A DNA stretch of 64,000 bases from Lateolabrax maculatus. Lineage: Eukaryota > Chordata > Actinopteri > Acropomatiformes > Lateolabracidae. The stretch spans positions 4,292,001 through 4,356,000 of the forward strand of contig CM062213.1 of assembly GCA_031216445.1 (NCBI GenBank), given 5' to 3'. The position numbers were made by a program, and so were the translations under genes. Below, piece after piece: positions 1 to 11,029 of this stretch (its first letter is position 1; every line of letters starts with the position of its first letter). The notes beneath the pieces were generated by a model. The model searched no databases. It was not told the origin of the DNA and worked only from the letters and a program-made list of their open reading frames with translations.

Positions 1-1081
1 AACTATGCTCATACAGAGAGACTCCATCGAGGCTAGGGTCCTCATAGAAACATGCACACAGCCAGTTAAGAAATTAAAGCACGTAGCAGGCCATAAAGTC
101 TGCATCACAGCTCACCTCCATTTGCGGAGTCACAGAATTAGAATGAGAATCTAGTAGGGAAATCATACCATGGCAGCAGATTAGTGACAACTACTGACAT
201 TAACTTGAAGGAACCTTTCATAATATCATAAAGATTTTGCTGCTGACATGTGTTTCCATTGAGTATGAACACCCGTCATTAACCTCTGCGTTGATGATGG
301 TGAGCTGCAAGGCCGGCTTAAACAAAGCTGCCTCTCAGGCTGTTGAGCTGCCTAGAAACATTTCTGGGTCACTGAAAGTGAGAGCTGAGCTCATAACAAA
401 ATGGAGGCTGTTGTCACTGTGGAGCCGCAGAACAGATGGGGTACTGAGAATGTTTAGAGCCACGGCAACGGCAACGTTTTCAGTTAAAGAGGTTAGTGAG
501 AGTCAGAGGAATCAATTAGCTTTGGATGGGGCTAAGTTCTTAAAATTCATTAGTGACAGCCTAATTACGGAGGAACAATGGGCTGATAATTACATCTGCA
601 ATAATTAATACACTTATTGTAACAAAGGGAGCGTTGAGAACACAATCATCAGCTAATAGCTTATTACTGAGTTGATACAATCAGCAATTCTGTAATGAGA
701 GACGACAGAACTAGAAAACTTGGGCCCAGTGTGAGGAAGGATGGGGCCTGTTGTTACCTCAGAGTGTTGATGAAGAAACACACGGTCGTCAATAAACACT
801 ACCAGTGAATTCATAAGCTGGATGTATATGTGAAAGCAGATTTACTTTACATTAGTCTGTGCTTGCAAAGTATTTAGCCTTTATCAGTTTTACCCAAAGC
901 TAATACATAATTGTCAACAAACAAGAAAGGGGACGCAGGCAAAAACTTCAAGGAACATTGCAATTCTTCGTTGAAGGAAATAAGACACTTTCACATTTCT
1001 GTCCTCTGATGATAGACAAGGACTTGATGGAAACCGTGAGGATGGCAAAGTCTTGTACATCAGTGATCATACACACCCATC
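1..1081. other. Left-edge flank, no recognisable gene
   Basis: Non-coding by appearance. A 123-codon open frame at 237-608 on the plus strand has no signal peptide, no recognisable motif and no splice-like ends, so I treat it as chance. No repeat with definable ends was seen. If the coding-like block that follows on the minus strand is a terminal exon, the part just left of 1082 would be its 3' UTR. Confidence 0.5.
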
Positions 1082-1362
1082 CTAGAAGAAGCGCTCATCA
1101 GTACAATACTCTAGAGGCGCCTCAGCGCTGACGTCGGATCCCAAGTGGATGTCCTGCAAGACTTGGAGGCAGGAGGAGAGGTCATTCTTGATTGCAGGTA
1201 AGTTGTTGTGATGCTCTTTCAGCTGAAAAAGTGTTGATACCATCTGTAGGTGTGACAGATGTTTATACAGCTGGTGCTGGGTGGGAATTCGGTGGGTTTG
1301 TTCTGATTGGCCAAATAAGTGCATGCAAATTTCAGTGGGACCAGTAAAGGTTGGGTGAACTT
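1082..1362 (-). CDS. Unidentified coding-like 3'-terminal exon
   Basis: I do not recognise the family. On the minus strand the frame is open from a possible acceptor (CTCTAG, AG at 1364-1363) to TAG at 1084-1082, about 92 codons. The text looks protein-like: a helical, histidine/leucine/glutamine-rich middle (QLYKHLSHLQ, then LFQLKEHHNNLPAIKNDL), then LQVLQDIHLGSDV and an acidic end, EYCTDERFF. Third codon positions near the 3' end are mostly C or G, and at least four CpGs cluster at 1110-1140, unlike the surrounding AT-rich DNA. A second acceptor (TTTTTCAG) lies inside, just before LKEHH, so the exon could be shorter. It is on the same strand as tafa1 and about 16 kb past its stop, so it would be a separate gene. 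No upstream exon was found. It may instead be a pseudogene fragment or a conserved non-coding block. Confidence 0.3.
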
Positions 1363-1999
1363 CTAGAGTACACCATTAATTACTTAGTTTTCAGTGTTTT
1401 TGTCTTAGTGTGTGTATTAACTGAACTGTCGATTAGTTTGGGAGTGAGCACTTTGTTATGTTGAATGCATGGTGGGGTGTTCATATTTGTATCACAGGTT
1501 GTGCCTTTCAAATATATATTTTTTAATAATTGTATGCTCTGAAATAAGATAAAATAAATACCAGATGTTTCTGAATTGTTTATTACTTAAAAACAAAAGC
1601 CTTGTATTTTAATACCATATACTAGAATATTACCTATCTGATCCTTCCATACTGAACAAGCCAACAGTTCATTTTTGTATTGATTTTATATGTAAAGAGC
1701 TACTGTATACAACATGTGTCCTAGTATAATAGTATAGTGGCTGGAGACCATCTGTTTAGCTTAATCAGGTGAGAAGACTATTTGCCATTCACATTGCAGA
1801 TGCAGTGGCCTATAGCGCCCATATGTTTCCCTACATTTTTTATTAATTTGTTATTTTTTCGCTGCTTTTATTGTAGCACATATTGCCTATGGAAGTACGT
1901 ATTGCTTATGACAGAAATATACTCATCGACATCAGAGATGTTGCAGTGTGGGGATTGGATTAAGAGTAGCAGACCGTGAGACAATCTCTGCCCACGACA
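1363..1999. other. AT-rich spacer
   Basis: AT-rich sequence with short A/T runs (for example near 1500-1560). No gene, microsatellite or bounded repeat is visible. If 1082-1362 is an exon, this would be intron. Confidence 0.4.
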
Positions 2000-3880
2000 T
2001 CTTCTGAGCACAGACCAGACCAGCTGGACCAAACAGTATGGCTGCTCCAGGAAGAGAGGGAAAAGAGGGCGAATAAGAGATGAGATAACCCAGCTTCGAC
2101 CTATCTCTTACCCCTACCCAGCCACCTCCCACTAGGGGATAAAATATCCTGGACCATGTTGATACAAATATTCCTGGCAGCTACAAAGCCCTCTCCAGCC
2201 CCCACTATGGACAATCAGACCACATGTCCCTGCTTCTCTGCCAACTTACTCCCAGCTGATTAAAAGGGTCAAACCATCATTAAACAGTTCAAGTGTGGAC
2301 AGATGAAGCTACAGCAGCTCTACAGGACTGAGTGCACAGACTGGCACATGTTCAGAGATGAACCAGGAGAACCACATCAATCTTGAGGAATATACATCAT
2401 CTGTGATATCATACATCAGTAAATGTGTTGATGATTTGGTGATCACAAAGCAAATTAAATCATTCCCCAACCAGAAAGCCTGGATGAATGAAGGGATGGG
2501 AGCCCTGGCCAGAGCCAAAAAATCTGCCTTTTGGTCAGGTAACAAGGAGGAAGACAGCACCACTTGAGTGAGATTGAAAGCTTTCATCAATGAGGCAAAG
2601 CAAAGACATCAAGAGAGACTGGAGAGAGACCCCAACACCAACACCATCAAAGATATGTGACAAGCAATCCAGAACATCACAGGCTTCAAAAACAGGAGCG
2701 CCCACATCATGTGTTAGGCCATGTTGCTAGATGAGCTGAACATATTCGATGCTCGCTTCATTCTCCTCAACAAAGACTCCGCTGTCAAGTCTGCCGGCCA
2801 CTGTCAGTATCTACAGCAGATTTATTCTGCTGAGACTGAATATGAGTAAAGCTGCTGCGCCTGATAACAGTCAACCAAGCTAGTTGAAATCATCACCGAC
2901 ATCTGTAACGTATCACTGTCACAGGCGTGTGTTCCCACCTGCTTCAAGAAAATGATAACGCCTACGTCAGAATGCTGTTTGATGATTTCAGCTCAATGTT
3001 CAATACAATCTCCTCCATGAAACTGATTGGTAAATTTAGCACCTTGGGCTTGAGTACTACACTCTGCAATTGGATACTGGACTTCCTCACAAACCCGGCC
3101 CAGACAGGCTGGATTGGTGGTCACACCTCCTCCTCCAGCGGAGCCCCTCAGGGCTGTGTGCTCAGCCCCTTCCTGTTCACGCTGTACACCCACTACTGCA
3201 ATCCCCCGATATGAAGAGAACTCTTGTGAAGTTTGCGGACGACACCACCATCATCTGCCGTATTACAGACAATGATGAGAATTCGTATCCAGAGGAAAAC
3301 AACAACCTTTCTGACTGGTGAGCAGAGAACAACCTGCTGCTCAATGTCAGCAAAACCATGGAGTTGACCATTGATTATAGAAAAAACGAGGCAGTCATTA
3401 TCTGACATTTCACATCTCCACCCTGGTTAAGAAAGCTCAGAAACGGCTGTATTTCTTAAGGAAACTTAAAAAAGCAAACTTTCCACACAAAGTTCTTGTC
3501 GACTTTCACTAATTGGCATAGGATGTTCACGGCCCAGAACAGGAGCGCTTTGCGGTGCATCATTAAAACTGCCCAGTGCATCATTGGTACCCATCTACCG
3601 AGCATCAGTAATATCAGTGAGGTAAGGTGCCTGTGCACAACCCAAAGGACATACCCACCCCAGCAACAGTCTGTTTACCCTGCTGCTGTCTGGCAAGAGA
3701 TACAGAAGTATCCACTGATTCACCACCAGACTACAGAACAGCTTCTTTCCTCAGGCTATTAGACTCCTCAACTCATCCTCCACACTCCACCATAAATAAT
3801 TATTTTCTGAAGTAGCAAAATAAGGCTATATCTGCATCTCGTTGTACCACCCTGCATTGTAGAGTGACAATAAATTAACC
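2000..3880 (+). mobile_element. L2-type LINE (non-LTR retrotransposon), degenerate and internally deleted
   Basis: Remains of an L2/CR1-group LINE in the sense orientation. Pieces read in order: a basic region (RKRGKRGR near 2050); the end of the endonuclease (LDHVDTNIPGSYKALSSPHY and GQSDHMSLLL, 2150-2235); the linker (YTSSVISYISKCVDDL and NQKAWMNEGM, 2390-2500); reverse transcriptase pieces (2870-3400); and the C-terminal region (ALRCIIKTAQCIIGTHLPS, then a frame with LLSSGY, 3550-3762). The 3' end has an L2-like GACAATAAA at 3865-3873. Reading requires many frame changes and crosses in-frame stops, so it is dead. Compared with a full element, most of the endonuclease is missing between about 2110 and 2150, early reverse transcriptase motifs are missing near 2945, and a segment is missing near 3400-3425. 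The family call is from remembered protein similarity; the 5' end is approximate. Confidence 0.85.
2930..3405 (+). pseudogene. Broken reverse transcriptase domain of the L2 element
   Basis: Part of the LINE. In one frame 2927-3214 gives VRMLFDDFSSMFNTISS (motif A region), then WILDFLTNPAQTGWIGGHTS and GAPQGCVLSPFLFTLY, the conserved GxPQGxxLSPxLF motif B. A frame change then gives KFADDTTII, with the catalytic FADD (motif C) at 3232-3243, followed by a stop at 3319-3321. After it the frame continues as ENNLLLNVSKTMELTIDYRK. The order of motifs is that of non-LTR reverse transcriptases. The frameshift and stops rule out an active enzyme. Confidence 0.85.
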
Positions 3881-3930
3881 TCGTATCCTTGTAATCAGAG
3901 ACAGCACACAGTTTTTTGCTCTGCCTGGAG

Positions 3931-3954
3931 ACTGAAACTGAAACTGAAACTGAA
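3931..3954. repeat. (ACTGAA)4 tandem repeat
   Basis: Four perfect tandem copies of a hexamer, about 50 bp after the 3' end of the L2 fragment. Probably a simple repeat; a link to the LINE insertion is possible but not shown. Confidence 0.8.
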
Positions 3955-6015
3955 AAGTTTTTTGAGAGTTCTGTGGGAGATTAATAGTCCTGGTTGTTGT
4001 GTATATTGTGTATGCAGCTAAAATGAGGTCCAATTGTGCTAGTTGTGTTGGTATTTATTATTTAAGGACTTTTTAAGGCTAAATGAGTGTGTGAGGGATG
4101 CAGAAGAAATAAGAATTGTGGCAGTGGTATTTATTTGCTATTTATTTATGTGCTTTGTATTTATCTGCTGCATACACCTGTTTAGTTGATTAATTTTATC
4201 AGTGTATAAATAGTAATTTGCCTATTGTTAATGCAGGCAAAGTTATTTGTTTCTTTTTATATTATTTCTCTATTCTAACCACATTCCCGTACACAAGCGC
4301 ACCCACAAGTGTACAGAAAAGCTTGTTTGTGATAAAGATTCATCGGTGGAGTTGAAGCCAGGTCCATGTGCATTCTTACCTGTGCCTCACAGCAAACAGG
4401 ATATAATTAACTAGCTATCCTAGACAAGACTTTAAAACCCACATTACAGAATGACAGAAAGTCTTCTTGATGTCTCTATATGAAGTGGAAAAAATGAATC
4501 CTATAATAGACATCACTGATTATCTTTGTAATTTGTGCCATTTCCTCATAAATCCTACCATTCCACACTGCAGTATCCATCTTGCTGGTAATTTAAACCC
4601 ATGAGAGGAGGGTCCTTTTTAATTGATTGTTGTGTGCTTGGCAGGTAGTGCACAGGAAACCCTGGGCCATGATCAAGGGAACTATAACTGCTCATTATAG
4701 TGTAATAGCATAAGATGTCCACAGGGAATGTCATAAACCAGCTCTTCATTATTACTCCTGCACACCTTTGCTTATATGAAATGATGTAGTCCACAGCAGT
4801 GTAAATGCAGGAAAAACCCCACGAGATCAGACTGTCTGCCCTATTCTCAGCTGCCTTGACAGATGTCAACATGTGAACGATTGTCCTTGGGTAAACCTCC
4901 AGTGGGTTGGGGGATATGTGCCTATAAATGATGTAAGCTGTAGGAAATGAGGAGTCCTTGAAAAAGTTTGAGAGTGATTTTATTTGTCATGTTTGCTTGT
5001 GATCACCAGTGCTGGCTTAGTTTTAAACATTCAAGAGGAAGACACATCAATGTCTAAAATAAACCTCCACTTTAAAAAAGAGTGAAAATACCAAACAATG
5101 ACTGTAAATTACAATAATCTTAACATTCACAATACTAAGGGCTGGAGTTACAGTGGGTAAATCAGTATTATTATGTGACATTTACCGACTGTTTATTTTT
5201 TATTTTCTATTTGCACATAAAGGCTACAGTATGTTGTATTAGGTTAATTTGCTCTCTAGCACGAGATGATATTAGCTGCATAAACCTGACCTTGTTTACA
5301 TTGTTGAGGCTGTTTGAGCAAAGGCTAAGCAGGTAATTTCTGTATATGTTCTATTCAGTATGTAAGAATATTCATACAACTAAGCTGTGAAAATATTTTT
5401 ATTAGAAGCAAATGTCAAACTAATTGTACTATCCATTCCTTCAAAGAAATACCAAATATCAGTCCCACATTTTCAAAAGATTTCTCCAACAGCTGTAGTG
5501 AGAACAGCATACAGAATAGGAATAAAAGGGATGCAAAATGCAACATTCTTGTGTATGAGGGTTTTACACAGAGGGACTGAGAGACTTACAAGGTGCTTAG
5601 AGGCTGCATTCAAAATCTGACAGTCAGAAAAACAGCATTGTATTAAAAAAGACAGTTGTCAGTTGTCAAATTTATTTTAGATCACAGTTACTGTCTCAAA
5701 GGGTTTCACAGGCTGGCATTGGACATGGAAATAACCCCTTCACTGAGGCAAAAAAGAATCCATCTAAAATAACCTACGCGACGAAATAGGGGAAACCATT
5801 CTACACAAAATAAATCTGTGCTGAGTGAAGAATATACCAAAACAGCAGAAGAAAGATATGAAATGGAAGTGTAGCACATCGGAAAATTAATAGTAACAGA
5901 GAAGAACAAACATAAATAGCAAGACTCTCTGACAAGGTCACAGCACAACATTCTCCTGAACAACATCACCAGCGTAATGATGCATAGTCTGGCAGGAGAA
6001 AAACTTTTGTACACA

Positions 6016-6160
6016 TCAGTAAGGGCAACACCCGCAACCGCTGCCAGGAAGAGCGCTGGGTTGTTGAAGGGCTTCAGCTGGCGGCGGTGACCAAAGAGTC
6101 AATGGCAGCATCTGCATCCACTGCCAAGTGGCAACGCTGGTGTCCGACATCTGGGAGAGA
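6016..6160 (-). other. CpG-rich pocket with good splice acceptor, possible exon
   Basis: On the minus strand a strong acceptor-like tract (TTTTTCCTCTCTCCCAG, ending at 6153) precedes about 140 bp with many CpGs in otherwise CpG-poor DNA. One frame reads MSDTSVATWQWMQ and ends GSGCGCCPY-stop; another reads VDADAAIDSLVTAAS-stop. I cannot say which, if either, is translated. It could be an exon of an unknown gene, perhaps the same one as 1082-1362, or a conserved regulatory block. Confidence 0.15.
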
Positions 6161-9100
6161 GGAAAAATAGACAGCACAGGCAGACACATTCGGCCCCGTA
6201 CACAGACTGCAGACAGTCGGAGGTGAAACAGATGTAGCCTAATGTTTAGTTTCATTTCACTTCCTTACATCCTTATTTGAAGCGTCTGCGCTCTTCACTG
6301 CACTGAAATGAGTAGAAGTCATCACTTATATCGACCTTTTAGTTCCTGCCAGCACACCTTGTGCATCACTGCGGGAAGCTGTTGGAGGCAGTGGACTGAG
6401 TCATGGTTAGATCGGTGTCTGCCAGTCCGTCTGTCTAGCAGACAGGTGTATTGACTTTCATTCATGGGACATATCTCGCCGTTTGCTCAGGGTAAATGCT
6501 AGAGCTATGACTATGCTTGACTGATGCTGTAGATCTCCCTCAAACTAAAGTAAATATTCCCCTCATGAGCAACCCTGGATAGGTAGCTCCTGGCTGTCAG
6601 CAGGACATTCACATCTCTATTACAAGTGGCAGGGCACGACACAACTCAGCCAGATAGCCTGACTGCTGTTTACACCTACTCACATCCTAGGTGCTGTATT
6701 TCCGACAGCTTGGCCTGTTCCACCTCCAGCTTTATCCATTTCTTGGGAAAAATATGTGTACAGACTTACAGTATGTATCATCATGTCCAGGCAATACAGT
6801 TAATTATATCCATCATTTTTTTCATAACCTCACCCTTATTTTTCACAGTTCTTGTCATAATGCCTCGCTTGTCACAGACAGCCCACACATCTGCCTCTGT
6901 CACTGAGGTCTGGTGAGGCCACGGGTAAATAAGCCTAAGACAGATATCATTTCAAATGAGTTGTTTTAACAGGTGAATGATACTTCCTGCTTTCACACAG
7001 GCATCAACACAAACTATTTCCACATCTGTTTGGGTGAAATAGGCTTTCATTAGTCCTGGCATCCAGTGCTCGATCTGGAAATACATTGTCTGGTGCTCTT
7101 GCATCATTGGGAAATTACTCCTTATGTGTCCACCAAGCTCAGTTTAACAAAGTAAGTGGGCTATGCAGGTGCAGAATCATGTTTAATTTGGCTTCTAAAA
7201 CAGTTTCAATAAATGTGTAAAAGTTTCAAAGGATGGTGGGGTACATCACCATCTTAATACTCCCAACAGTTTGCTAAATGTTCCTGGGGATATCTGACTC
7301 TGCTAAATCAATCATGTTGTGGATGTTTTACAGACTTAAATCTTGGAGGGGAAACTGAACCTCGCAAGAAGTGGTCTGGCTTTGTAAAGCCGTGCTTACA
7401 ATAGCATTTTTAGCAGCTTAAGTGCTAAAATATGCATAGACACTTGTAGACACGGCTTTAGTGGCACCATAGAAGGCAGATACAGTATGTATGTAAAACT
7501 CAAAGCACAGCTGTGTGTCCCTATATTTTACAATTAAGAAAAATTAAGTTAATGTCGTATTTCTTACATGTACATGTGTGTTTAACTATAATAAATCTAC
7601 GGAATGTATTAATATTGACCACTAAAGGAATAGGTAAAATATTTCAGACTTTTTTGTGTGTGTGTGTTAAAGAGTTTTATTTCTATATTTCAGTGAACAC
7701 ACTTCCTCTCGCAAAAAGCTTTTATTCAACCTTGATAAATGTCCTTTCTATAAATACCCATGAATATGCAATTACAATGCACTGTAGGTATATCTCAGCA
7801 CATACATGACATCTTATATATGAAATGGATAAAGAGCTGGTGCTGCTGTGCATAATGCTCTGTTCTTATGATATCTTAATTAGCAGTATCAGCACTGGAT
7901 CGCAGCGGTAAGTGTGTATGACAAACTCCCCAAGTCACCAGAGTCTATAGAGACCTGTTTCTAATGGCTGTTGTCTATTTCTCATTCTGCGGCTGGTCTC
8001 ACTGCAGTCCTCGGAGGGTTGGTTCCCCACGTGCTTTCTCCGGGGTCAGGCGATGACCCTGTCAACCTGGGAGATTAAACCACTAGTGATTTGGCAACAA
8101 TGGGAATATTCTGGAGGCTCCTGTGAGAAAGTGTGTTCATGTGTTTGGTGTTTCTAAGTGTGTCTGCAAACGGAAAATTGTTTTCATTGGGTTAGCTTGC
8201 ATCAAAGTCTTGTGTTTGTGTGTGCCTGTATGTTATTGCATGTATATGACATATACATTAAATATTGCATGGCCTGTGAATTTAGTTGCTCCTGCATGCA
8301 TTTCTGTGTGCACATGCAGGCGATACACACAACAACAGCGACATCTGTACAATACCACCACCACATACTGTACTAGGGCCTCAATTATTACCACAATGTG
8401 GGTTTAACACCTCAATACTTCTGTCTATGATCGAGAGATATGGATTCAACATCTGTCAGTCAACATCTGTAAGGCAGAGGCGCTGAAGCGTAAAATCAAA
8501 TCATCAGCTTCTCAAAGGTAGAATTTAATGCAAAGCGGTAGGACTGCATCATATTATAAAGGTGTTCCTTTTATTATGTCTACTCTCTGCAGGGGAAACA
8601 CAATAACAAACAATATATACACATACCCTCTCACTTACCTGCCCAAATATAGGATGAATAAATTTGAATTCACTTGAGAAATTGAGAAAATGACATACAG
8701 TTTGCTCGCCTCCACTCAGCTTTTCATTCAGCATCACCTGGAGTGAGCAGGAGGGGAACCGTGTCATATTACAGCAACAGCATAGCAGAAGACAAGGCCA
8801 ACCCATCTTTTATAAACCTTAATCTCCATGCTTGTTGATGTCCAATGATTTGTGACCTTTTGAGCCATGGGGCAGGCTCTTTGTGTCCCTGAGGGAGGAC
8901 TGCACCACCCGTCCTACAATCTAGAGGCGCAGTGATTAATGCCCTGCCCTCATCTTTTACTCTTTCACAGCTTGGGTCTGTCACATAGTGTTCTCAGCTT
9001 TTTAAAAGTTCACATTATGTCTGGAATGTAGTTTGGCTTTACTTCACCTTTACCCCTATACAAGAATATCCTGGTCAACACTTGTTTATAAAGGTGTTAA

Positions 9101-9329
9101 GTCCAATTATTCGTTGATAACAATAATGTAACATCAGAGACATTGATTCAATTCCAGTCACTCCCCTGTCAGTGACTTTGTCACAAGACTATCGTTCCAA
9201 AGACTTCTTTAATCTGATCGCTTCATGTACATCACAAGTGGATTTTTGTTCCTCTCTGAGCCCCCACCATTCATGTTTTATTAATGTCATATGCTGTCAA
9301 ACTGGGCTCTCCTAACTGACTTACCAAGT

Positions 9330-9540
9330 CATCCCTTTCCTTGTCACAAATCAAATTAGGCCTGGCTGTGATTAATCATCAGGCGGAGCACCCAGTGAAA
9401 GGGGGCTGGCACCTTATTAATTTCCTTAATTACATCTTGTATAAGGTTTCAGAATCGTCCCGTCTAATTACGCCGCCTTTGACTCGCAACTCTTTCAACC
9501 TGGCTACACAAATTATTTGTTCAACCAGAGGTATTTAAAT
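9330..9540. promoter_or_regulatory. Candidate conserved non-coding element (homeobox-motif rich)
   Basis: About 200 bp of mixed, non-repetitive sequence dense in TAAT/ATTA cores, including GATTAATCATC, TTAATTTCCTTAATTAC and GTCTAATTAC, interleaved with GC blocks. This texture is typical of deeply conserved developmental enhancers. A 65-codon open frame crosses it but has no protein-like feature. Inferred from motif density only. Confidence 0.3.
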
Positions 9541-10970
9541 GGATTTCATTCATATAGGCAAGTGTGATTAATGTAATAAAGATGAGGGGAGGTTCAGGTG
9601 GAAGGTTTTCAGTTCTTTCATTTGCTACACAATGAAAAGTCAGGGGTAGACTTGGTAGGTGCATGCCTTGTTAGACATCATGGCTGAAATAGGCATTACA
9701 TCATCTTGTGAAATTTGAGTTAGTATTACCAGGGATGGTTGATTGCTGTAACCTCAACTTTTGCCATCACAACCTGAATTTGAATCAGAAAAACTTTAAA
9801 TTTGTCTCTGATGTGGCACATGTGTGCACATGAATTGTGGTAATAACAGCAGACATATTCTAAGTTGTCTTTCAGCTTGATTTGAACAATAGGCCGCCTT
9901 GCTGGACTTAAAAGACAAGGGTGATTTGTTTCAGACTCAATGTGTCTCCACACAGTAACAAAATATCCGTTCTTAAAAATATCACAGCATCCTTAATTTG
10001 TGTAAAATTATGGGGTAAAATAATGGTGTAATTTCATTGTCTCTCATACGAAGCCTGGGTAATATCAATATATTACTATTTAGCATGCAGAAATATCTGA
10101 CTGCTGCAGCACAGAACTGTGCTTCCGGGTAGCGAAAAATTATGAATCAGCCAAATGATCAACACATTTCATATGAGCTTGTGGATAGGCTCGCAGAGCT
10201 TTGCTGCCACTGTCATTATTTGTGTTTAGAAGGCAATTCTGGAGGTGCTGAAATGAAAAAGAGAGATTATGTGGCTGAGTGCACACACCCTGCGTATGAA
10301 TCATAGGAGAAGGAATGTGCTGTTTAATCGATGACACAGTCCAGGCATTCATTTACTAAGTTGTTCATTTGGGGAGTGCGTTTAAATAGTTTTGCTCTGA
10401 GCAGTTCAGGAAAATGCACTGCCAGTGTAATATGAAATGAGAGTGGTGGCAGGGGACATCACTGTACCGGCCTGCAGTGTACTGCATCTGGGGATCACAG
10501 TTTCACTGAACCTTTCACATTGCAGCTTTGCTATACTGAAAGCTACCCCATGTAAAACACATAGAACTGCTTTCATTTGTACTTGATGGCTTCAGTGAAG
10601 CACAGTTGCTGTTGTAAGTGCATTTTATATGATCATGATGCACACCTTAATAGGCAATCAGTATTTAAGGGGGCAGCTCAATATAAGCGTTCAGTAAGAG
10701 TTGAGCGGTGCACCTTACCGACCATCACTGGGCCACAATGACATGGGACATTACGTTACGTTTTGTGGCACAAGAACATAAAGGCAGTCAAAAGTGTCTT
10801 TGACTCAGGAATATGTAATGGATGTGTTGGTGACAAAACAAACACTTCACAACTCTCCAAAACAACATGCTTCATGGTTAACACAATACTGAACACAGAA
10901 AGCAAGCGCTTCCGCTTTAGATAAGTCTTCTTTGGTAAAGCATTCTTAAATGAATGTTTAATATAAATAA

Positions 10971-11029
<59 letters not shown>

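Larger units (their letters stand above)
3881..9329. other. Intergenic flank without recognisable gene
   Basis: Downstream flank of tafa1. It contains four perfect copies of ACTGAA at 3931-3954, AT-rich sequence, and a CpG-richer pocket at 6016-6160 listed separately. The open frames here (for example 4555-4872 minus, 7513-7809 plus) show no domain, signal peptide or consistent codon bias. No RNA gene or bounded transposon was recognised. Confidence 0.5.

Noticed and set aside
4555..4872. 105-codon minus-strand frame
   Set aside because: No domain or codon bias; it lacks the CpG enrichment seen at 1082-1362.
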